Below, one piece after another: positions 59,181 to 64,000 of a stretch of DNA of 64,000 nucleotides. The stretch's first letter is position 1; each line of letters starts with the position of its first letter. This DNA is from a virus, in the IMG/VR virus record IMGVR_UViG_3300025289_000026, positions 1 through 64,000 of that record, one strand, 5' to 3'. The notes under the pieces are model-generated. The model saw only the letters and a program-made list of their open reading frames with translations. It was not told the DNA's origin and made no database searches. Made by a program: the position numbers and the translations under genes.

Positions 59181-59844
59181 GGGTAAGCTCCTTGCTAAAT
59201 TCTTTGGCCGACATCGCGGCACTCCAGGCCACCGATACGGCTTCCTTGAGTTGTGTCAACTGTGTCCCCGGGTTCTCCACCATGGACCCACGGGCGACTT
59301 TCCCGGGGTCCCACGACACCACCGCGGGGTATCGAAGTGTCTTGGCAATGCTTTTGCCAGGAACCTCGAGGTAATGGACGGTGTCGGACGCCTTGGTGAT
59401 GGTGTTGCGGGTCACAAGGGTCGCGGCTCTCTCGCCTAGCAGCAGGATGATCTTGGGGTCCACGATGTAGATTTCCTGCATGAGCCTTGGGTTACAGGCG
59501 AGTAGTTCGTCTCGTGTAGGTGATCTCGGCTTACGCTTGATCCCTTCGTCGGTGTCCTCATCGTATGATGGCCGGCACAGCACCATCGAGGTGATGTAGA
59601 CATCGTATTGGCGTGATATCCCCAGGGGGGTGAATATCTCGTCCAACAGACTCCCGGCCTCACCCCTGAGGGGGAACCCGACCTTATCCTCGTAGGCGCC
59701 AGGTGGTTCCCCGATGATCATGAGGTTGGCATTTATCCCACCTTCACCGAACACCACCTTGGTTCGCCGCGTACACAGGTCAGGACACCGGAGGCACCCC
59801 TTGTACTCTTCGAATAGTTGTTTGATATCACTTCGTTTGTCCAT
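59167..59844 (-). CDS. Uracil-DNA glycosylase family-4-like protein
   Basis: The 225 aa protein has Cys17, Cys20, Cys90 and Cys117 in the spacing expected for the 4Fe-4S cluster of family 4, and motif A IIGEPPGAYED (43-53). LLLGERAATLV follows. Where family members usually have HPA/HPS near the C-terminus, the sequence reads RYPAVVSWDPGK, so the catalytic His appears to be Tyr. It may remove uracil from phage DNA, or have another nucleic-acid role. ATGTGTAAAATG before the body makes two starts possible; the second has AAGGA at good spacing. Confidence 0.75.
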   Translation of the reverse strand: MDKRSDIKQLFEEYKGCLRCPDLCTRRTKVVFGEGGINANLMIIGEPPGAYEDKVGFPLRGEAGSLLDEIFTPLGISRQYDVYITSMVLCRPSYDEDTDEGIKRKPRSPTRDELLACNPRLMQEIYIVDPKIILLLGERAATLVTRNTITKASDTVHYLEVPGKSIAKTLRYPAVVSWDPGKVARGSMVENPGTQLTQLKEAVSVAWSAAMSAKEFSKELTHESK

Positions 59845-59845
59845 T

Positions 59846-61150
59846 TTACACATCCTTCTGGACCCTGTAGCCCGAGACCGTCAGGGATTCCATTGTCTTG
59901 TTCAGTGTCCTGATGAAGGCTGGGTGCCGCGCCGCGTAAAACCATGCCTGCGGTTCTTGCCCGCCTTCACGTTCGAGCCGCCCAACCGTCTGGACCACGG
60001 CGTTGCGGTCTTTCATCGGGGTCACGACCCTGAGGGTATCGAGTGATGGTTCACTCAATCCTTCTTTTCCGAATAGCTCGATTGCCAAGGTAATGGGCTT
60101 GGTCCGGAGGTTCGCGAGCCGGACATCTGCCGGAGTTTCCATGATGTTGATCCCGGGGGCAAGGTCATGCAACCTGTCCCTGAGGTTCAACAATACTTGC
60201 CGACGGCTCGAGATGATGAGTTGCTTTCGAAGTTGACGGTATCCTTCTCGAATGTCTGTCTCCAGGACCCCGAGGTATTGTTCCGATTCGGCCAACTGGG
60301 TGACCGCCACGGCGTAGTTGTCGTCCAGCAGCAGGTCATCCATCCGGACGAGCCGGAAGAATACCGAGGCCTTGGCCCTGGTGGAGTCTCGATAGAACAC
60401 GTTCTTACTCAAGGCATGGTAGTAGACGAACGACAGGTAGTCCTCTCGCGCCAGGGTGGCGGACAACCCTATGCGGCGCCCTGGGAAAGCATTGGCCACC
60501 CCGGAGAACACGGGGGCAGCGAGATGATGCATCTCGTCCATAATAATGCATCCATATATTTCGCCTAGCATACGCTTGTTAGTTTCATCGAGCGCAAGGA
60601 CCGACTGGACCAGCGCGACGGTGAAGGGCTGGAGATCAAGATCTCCGGATATCACCCGGCCTACCCGTTTGATCGACGTCTCCTTCAGGATCACCTCGGT
60701 CCATTGTTCCAGGATGTCTTTCGTGTGGGCCACCACCAGGGTCCAGCGACCGTACTCCACCGCGGCCTTGAGGGCGATGTACATCTTGCCCTCTCCGCAC
60801 CGAAGACTCACGATAGCGTCGGACTGCCCTGGGGGCAGGGTCCCGGCGTCCCGGAGGAACTGGATGGCATCGACCTGCAACTGGTCCCTCGGGACAATAG
60901 CGCAGTGCTCCGCCACCGTGGGGAAATCCTTGGGGCCACGGTAGTGCGTAGGGGTAGAGGCGAGGTCAAGGTAGTGCCTTGGGGCCACGATGTGGTCGGG
61001 GGTCTCGTGGTACAGTTTCACCACCTTGGCCACGGTTGCCCTTCCGGTGGGTAGTACAATATACTGTAGGTCGTACATGGCTTTATCGGCCTCGGGGGTA
61101 CCCCGGGGTAACCAAAGCATTTGATCCAGGAGGATACCCGTGTTCGACAT
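59846..61150 (-). CDS. SF2 DNA helicase (DEXH type)
   Basis: A 434 aa ATPase: Walker A-like LRCGEGKMYIA (116-126), motif Ia VVAHTKDILEQW, DEXH box MDEMHH (204-209), motif III GLSATLA (228-234) and motif VI QTVGRLER near residue 395. The layout resembles phage UvsW/RecG-type repair helicases that remodel branched DNA. The first ATG overlaps the divergent plus gene by 11 nt and lacks a ribosome site; an internal ATG at 61078 (410 aa) with a CGAGG upstream may be the true start. Confidence 0.82.
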   Translation of the reverse strand: MSNTGILLDQMLWLPRGTPEADKAMYDLQYIVLPTGRATVAKVVKLYHETPDHIVAPRHYLDLASTPTHYRGPKDFPTVAEHCAIVPRDQLQVDAIQFLRDAGTLPPGQSDAIVSLRCGEGKMYIALKAAVEYGRWTLVVAHTKDILEQWTEVILKETSIKRVGRVISGDLDLQPFTVALVQSVLALDETNKRMLGEIYGCIIMDEMHHLAAPVFSGVANAFPGRRIGLSATLAREDYLSFVYYHALSKNVFYRDSTRAKASVFFRLVRMDDLLLDDNYAVAVTQLAESEQYLGVLETDIREGYRQLRKQLIISSRRQVLLNLRDRLHDLAPGINIMETPADVRLANLRTKPITLAIELFGKEGLSEPSLDTLRVVTPMKDRNAVVQTVGRLEREGGQEPQAWFYAARHPAFIRTLNKTMESLTVSGYRVQKDV

Positions 61151-62153
61151 ATATGATGATGCTGGAGCGTTACTGAAGCGGCTCTACCCAGATGTCTCTC
61201 AACTTCCCAAGTTTGTCCTCATGGGCCAACCCAGGCAATTCGATCTTCCAAAGTATGCGTCCGATGACTTTGCCGTCGCGGTGCCGCTGCACGATGGGAT
61301 CAAGTATGCTTACCCCTTGATGACCCCTGGGGCCACGGCGGTGAGTTGTCTCTACTTCGAACATACGCATCAAAATCTTCCTGCTGATCTTCGCAAGGAA
61401 GCGGCCACTCGATTGCTCGAAGCATGTGACCACCATTCCCTGGAGGTGACGGAAAAAGTTGCGGAATTAGCGACAGAGTATCAGGAAGAAGAAAAAACCG
61501 CAAGTTTTAAGACCCGGTTCCCGGACCAAGGGATCGAGGGCACCCCGTGGTTCCCTCTCTCGACGGCCGAACAAGTAAAGCTCGCGACAGACCTATACCC
61601 CCAGATCATCCGAAAACTGGCACCATCGGAACGACGGGAGTTTACCTTGAACCTGCAGAAACAGGCGTCGGCCCATGGGCTCGGGATGCCCGATACCGCT
61701 GCCCAGTGGGGCGGGAACGTCTTGGCCAAGGGGCTGGTGCTCGATGGCGTGGAGAAGCGGGCCTCCATGATGAATCCCCAGCAGGCCGAGTTGCTCCGGG
61801 GGGCGATTGACCAGATCCTTGTGATGTCACCCGAAAAGGTGGCATCGGTGTTTGAACAGCTGGATCAAGAGCTTGGGTTTGATGTCCTGTGGGACACCAA
61901 GCTGCGGGATCCCCAGGCTATCCATGGGTTTTCTGAACCTGAGGTCGAGTTGGTGAAGTTCGCGGAGTTCGAAATGTCACGTGAACATTGGGACGCAGCG
62001 TGCGATGCGGGCCTGTTGGATGTCTTCGAAGACGACACCAAACGGGCACTTCGCCAGCACCCCGAGGTGTTGGACGAATACACCGGGACCCCGGTGCTCC
62101 AGCACATCCTCGACGGGCTCGAATCCCTTGGGATCGTCCAGGGGGACAACTGA
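61140..62153 (+). CDS. Helical protein, 337 aa, start of head/packaging block
   Basis: GTG start with AGGAGG 8 nt upstream. Mostly helical after a beta-rich N-terminal domain of about 80 aa; contains several K-x-A-S segments (EEKTASFKTRF, VEKRASMMN, LQKQASAHG, PEKVASVFE), also found in the plus-strand genes near 10-11 kb. Likely a head-associated or scaffold-like protein, by position before the portal. It diverges from, and overlaps, the SF2 helicase gene. Confidence 0.7.
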   Translation: MFDIYDDAGALLKRLYPDVSQLPKFVLMGQPRQFDLPKYASDDFAVAVPLHDGIKYAYPLMTPGATAVSCLYFEHTHQNLPADLRKEAATRLLEACDHHSLEVTEKVAELATEYQEEEKTASFKTRFPDQGIEGTPWFPLSTAEQVKLATDLYPQIIRKLAPSERREFTLNLQKQASAHGLGMPDTAAQWGGNVLAKGLVLDGVEKRASMMNPQQAELLRGAIDQILVMSPEKVASVFEQLDQELGFDVLWDTKLRDPQAIHGFSEPEVELVKFAEFEMSREHWDAACDAGLLDVFEDDTKRALRQHPEVLDEYTGTPVLQHILDGLESLGIVQGDN

Positions 62154-62222
62154 CGGATAATCATGTATCGTGATGGCGATTCTGTAGCGATGAGGTGACT
62201 CTCGCGTGGACCAGAAACCCAG

Positions 62223-62900
62223 ATGTCAAAAATTTCATCCCTATTCAATCGCCCAGAAATTCATCCCCTTGTACTCGACGTCGGGCTCGTTGAAATCTTT
62301 GGGCCCGAGTGGATCACGTGGGATGGGGACTCCGTCGCGATGGCGGCGGCGAGACAATCGGGCGGATCGGTAAGTCGAGCTACACAGTCGAAAATTAACG
62401 GGTTGCTTGTGCTTCACGGTACCCATGGGTATTGGGAAGACTGGCGGGCATTTGAGGATGTCTCCTGGGGACTGTCGGGCCATCAGGTTGACCTCGCGCA
62501 ATTGACCCCCTTGACCGCCGTGGTGCTGCTCTATGGGTACCGCACGGCCAAGTGGATTGATTCCAAGAGTGAATTCTCTGATGACGTCATTGCCTACATC
62601 TTGGTCGTGATGTTGAGCGAGCAGTTCAGTCTATTGCCTACTGACCTTGGGTTCCTGCAGTCACGATTTCTTGAGGCTAATCCATTGGCCAGCAATAGGG
62701 CCGAGTTGGTGAAGGCGGGGTTGATCGCTGGGATCAAGACTCCAGCGAGCAATACCGAAGAGAATGCGATCTCGGTCGAGTTACTTCGACATTCGAATTT
62801 GGAAACAGTGTTGGCATCCTCGTGTTCCATCGAGATCATTACCCAGCAGGCTGATGCATTTGGGCTAGGCCGTACCGTGCGGGCAGTATTGGAGGTTTAG
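62223..62900 (+). CDS. Hypothetical protein before the portal, 225 aa
   Basis: Mainly helical soluble protein (LTAVVLLYGYRTAKWIDS). In comparable phages the gene before the portal is often a terminase subunit, but no Walker or nuclease motif is seen here. The 69 nt upstream hold no gene; no strong ribosome site. It stops 1 nt before the portal start. Confidence 0.65.
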   Translation: MSKISSLFNRPEIHPLVLDVGLVEIFGPEWITWDGDSVAMAAARQSGGSVSRATQSKINGLLVLHGTHGYWEDWRAFEDVSWGLSGHQVDLAQLTPLTAVVLLYGYRTAKWIDSKSEFSDDVIAYILVVMLSEQFSLLPTDLGFLQSRFLEANPLASNRAELVKAGLIAGIKTPASNTEENAISVELLRHSNLETVLASSCSIEIITQQADAFGLGRTVRAVLEV

Positions 62901-62901
62901 C

Positions 62902-64000
62902 ATGAGTGTTACGTTTGGTAATCCAGATCGGCCCTCTACGGTTACGGACTTTGTCGCGCGGGGCGGTACCATTCGGTACCCAAACCCCTTCTTCGACGTG
63001 GCCCAGACCTACATGCCGACCACGGTCAAGCACCTGTTTAGTTTCTGCAAGACCTACTATCTTGGCAACGGGCTGGTCAACAACGTGATCAACCGGATGG
63101 CCTACTACCCAGTGACTAAGCTCCGGTACGGCCAGAAGACCAAGAACAAATCCACCGACGATTATGTCGAATTGTTTGAAGAGCAACTGAACCTTGAATC
63201 CTTCCTCATTGAGGTTGGGGTCAATGTCCTGGTGTTCGGCAACGCCTACATGTCGGTTCACTATCCGATCCGCAAGATGCTCACCTGCACGGCGTGCAAG
63301 CATGAGATGGCGGCCGACACGGTAAATTACAAATTCGAGCGATTTGAATTCAAGCTTAGTCCTTGTCCTCGATGCGGTTCCGTAGCGATCGCTACAGTAC
63401 GGGACATGGCGATAGCATCGTCCAGGAAGATCAACTTGATCCGATGGGACGTGATGGACGTGGAGGTGTTTTTCAACCAAGCCAACGGGATGTCGTATTA
63501 CATCTTGTCGGTCCCCATGACCACTGCCAAGGCCATTACCGAGGGCAACACCCTGTTGATCAACGATACGCCCCAGGTGTTTATCGATGCGGTCAAGCGA
63601 AAGGAGAAGATTCTTCTCAACAGCCAGAATGTATTCCACATGAGGCGCCCGAGCCTCGCGGGCCAGGACATGGGCCTGGGGATCCCGTTGGTTCTCCCGG
63701 CGATGAAAGACCTCTACCTCATGCAGGTGTTGAAGAAGTCCCAAGAGGTCATTGCCCACGAACATATCGTGCCCTTGCGGATCCTCCACCCCGCTACCTC
63801 AACAAACGTGGATCCAATCCAAACGATGGATTTGACTTCATGGCAATCGACTGCCCGGTCAGAGTTGGCCCGTTGGCGGCAAGATCAAAACTATATCCCG
63901 ATGCTCCCGATGCCCATTGGGTTCCAGTATCTTGGGGGCCAGGGAAAATCACTCCTGTTGACCAACGAACTCAAGCAGTTGTCCGAGAGCATCGTGATGT
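62902..64000 (+). CDS. Portal protein (incomplete), with embedded zinc ribbon
   Basis: The first 366 residues are present; the gene runs off the window. GGAGGT at 5 nt before the ATG. The text resembles portal proteins: an N-terminal region (TVKHLFSFCKTYYLGNGLVN), a stretch of strands with VLVFGNAYMSVHYP, and a later helix region with SELARWRQDQNYIPMLPMP. Between about residues 125 and 160 lies an inserted CTAC ... CPRCG pair (Cys129, 132, 155, 158), a zinc ribbon not typical for portals. It would form the dodecameric DNA channel at the head vertex. Confidence 0.75.
   Translation, partial: MSVTFGNPDRPSTVTDFVARGGTIRYPNPFFDVAQTYMPTTVKHLFSFCKTYYLGNGLVNNVINRMAYYPVTKLRYGQKTKNKSTDDYVELFEEQLNLESFLIEVGVNVLVFGNAYMSVHYPIRKMLTCTACKHEMAADTVNYKFERFEFKLSPCPRCGSVAIATVRDMAIASSRKINLIRWDVMDVEVFFNQANGMSYYILSVPMTTAKAITEGNTLLINDTPQVFIDAVKRKEKILLNSQNVFHMRRPSLAGQDMGLGIPLVLPAMKDLYLMQVLKKSQEVIAHEHIVPLRILHPATSTNVDPIQTMDLTSWQSTARSELARWRQDQNYIPMLPMPIGFQYLGGQGKSLLLTNELKQLSESIVM

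Noticed and set aside
62839-63789. Minus-strand ORF of 316 aa opposite the portal
   Set aside because: His/Arg/Asp-rich typical antisense composition; the plus strand encodes a convincing portal with GGAGGT.
1-64000. tRNA genes, rRNA, IS elements, CRISPR arrays, integrase or attachment sites
   Set aside because: None was recognised by eye on either strand; a tRNAscan or integrase search would be needed to exclude divergent ones.

Overview
The window is GC-rich, densely coded phage DNA, almost certainly from a tailed dsDNA phage with a contractile tail. The evidence is a portal-like protein at the right edge, a baseplate J-like protein of 1540 aa followed by a 1473 aa tail/baseplate protein, a 2686 aa beta-helix fiber or spike, a GH19-type endolysin, and a complete phage-type replication and recombination block. 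I see no integrase, repressor, tRNA or CRISPR array. That fits a virulent phage, but the window is only part of a genome. Head genes beyond the portal, terminase, sheath, tube and tape measure were not recognised and probably lie outside. The host cannot be told from what I see.

Layout. (1) 1-1309, plus: a staphylococcal-nuclease-like protein and small, partly membrane proteins. (2) 1345-3117, minus: small unknown genes including a tandem pair of related proteins. (3) 3217-4289, plus: a membrane/coiled-coil protein and a winged-helix protein. (4) 4439-6688, minus: small unknown genes. (5) 6777-8748, minus: the endolysin, preceded across a terminator by a string of tiny membrane-associated genes. 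(6) 8847-45386, plus: about 36 kb of mostly structural genes with ATGA or TAATG overlaps, including a sigma-70-like factor near the left end and the giant baseplate and fiber genes at the right end. It is interrupted by one lone minus gene and one small antisense zinc-ribbon ORF. (7) 45435-61150, minus: a replication and recombination operon with Cas4/RecB-like nuclease, resolvase-like nuclease, RecA-like recombinase, an HU/IHF-domain protein, DNA polymerase I carrying an intein, a multi-zinc-ribbon protein, CHC2/Toprim primase, DnaB-like helicase, family-4-like uracil-DNA glycosylase and an SF2 helicase. (8) 61140-64000, plus: the start of a head/packaging block ending in an incomplete portal gene.

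Regulation. Two promoter-like classes stand out by eye. One, GTGTAT-N17-CATAAG, lies in front of four minus-strand operons (3165-3193, 6733-6761, 8798-8826 and, as GTGAAA-N17-CATAAG, 58809-58837). The other is a (often TGn-extended) -10 box only 5-9 nt before the ATG of several plus-strand virion-side genes, the endolysin and a lone minus gene, which would give leaderless or nearly leaderless mRNAs. At 3165-3217 and 8798-8847 the two classes overlap back to back. This suggests an early-to-late switch, in which the sigma-like protein (11287-12024) is a natural candidate factor. Terminator hairpins separate the blocks.

The most notable items are the promoter families, a recurring PGD-containing module of about 60-75 aa in four large virion proteins, the 361-aa polymerase intein, a zinc ribbon embedded in the portal, a uracil-DNA glycosylase with Tyr where the catalytic His is expected, and a 31-aa cationic amphipathic ORF.
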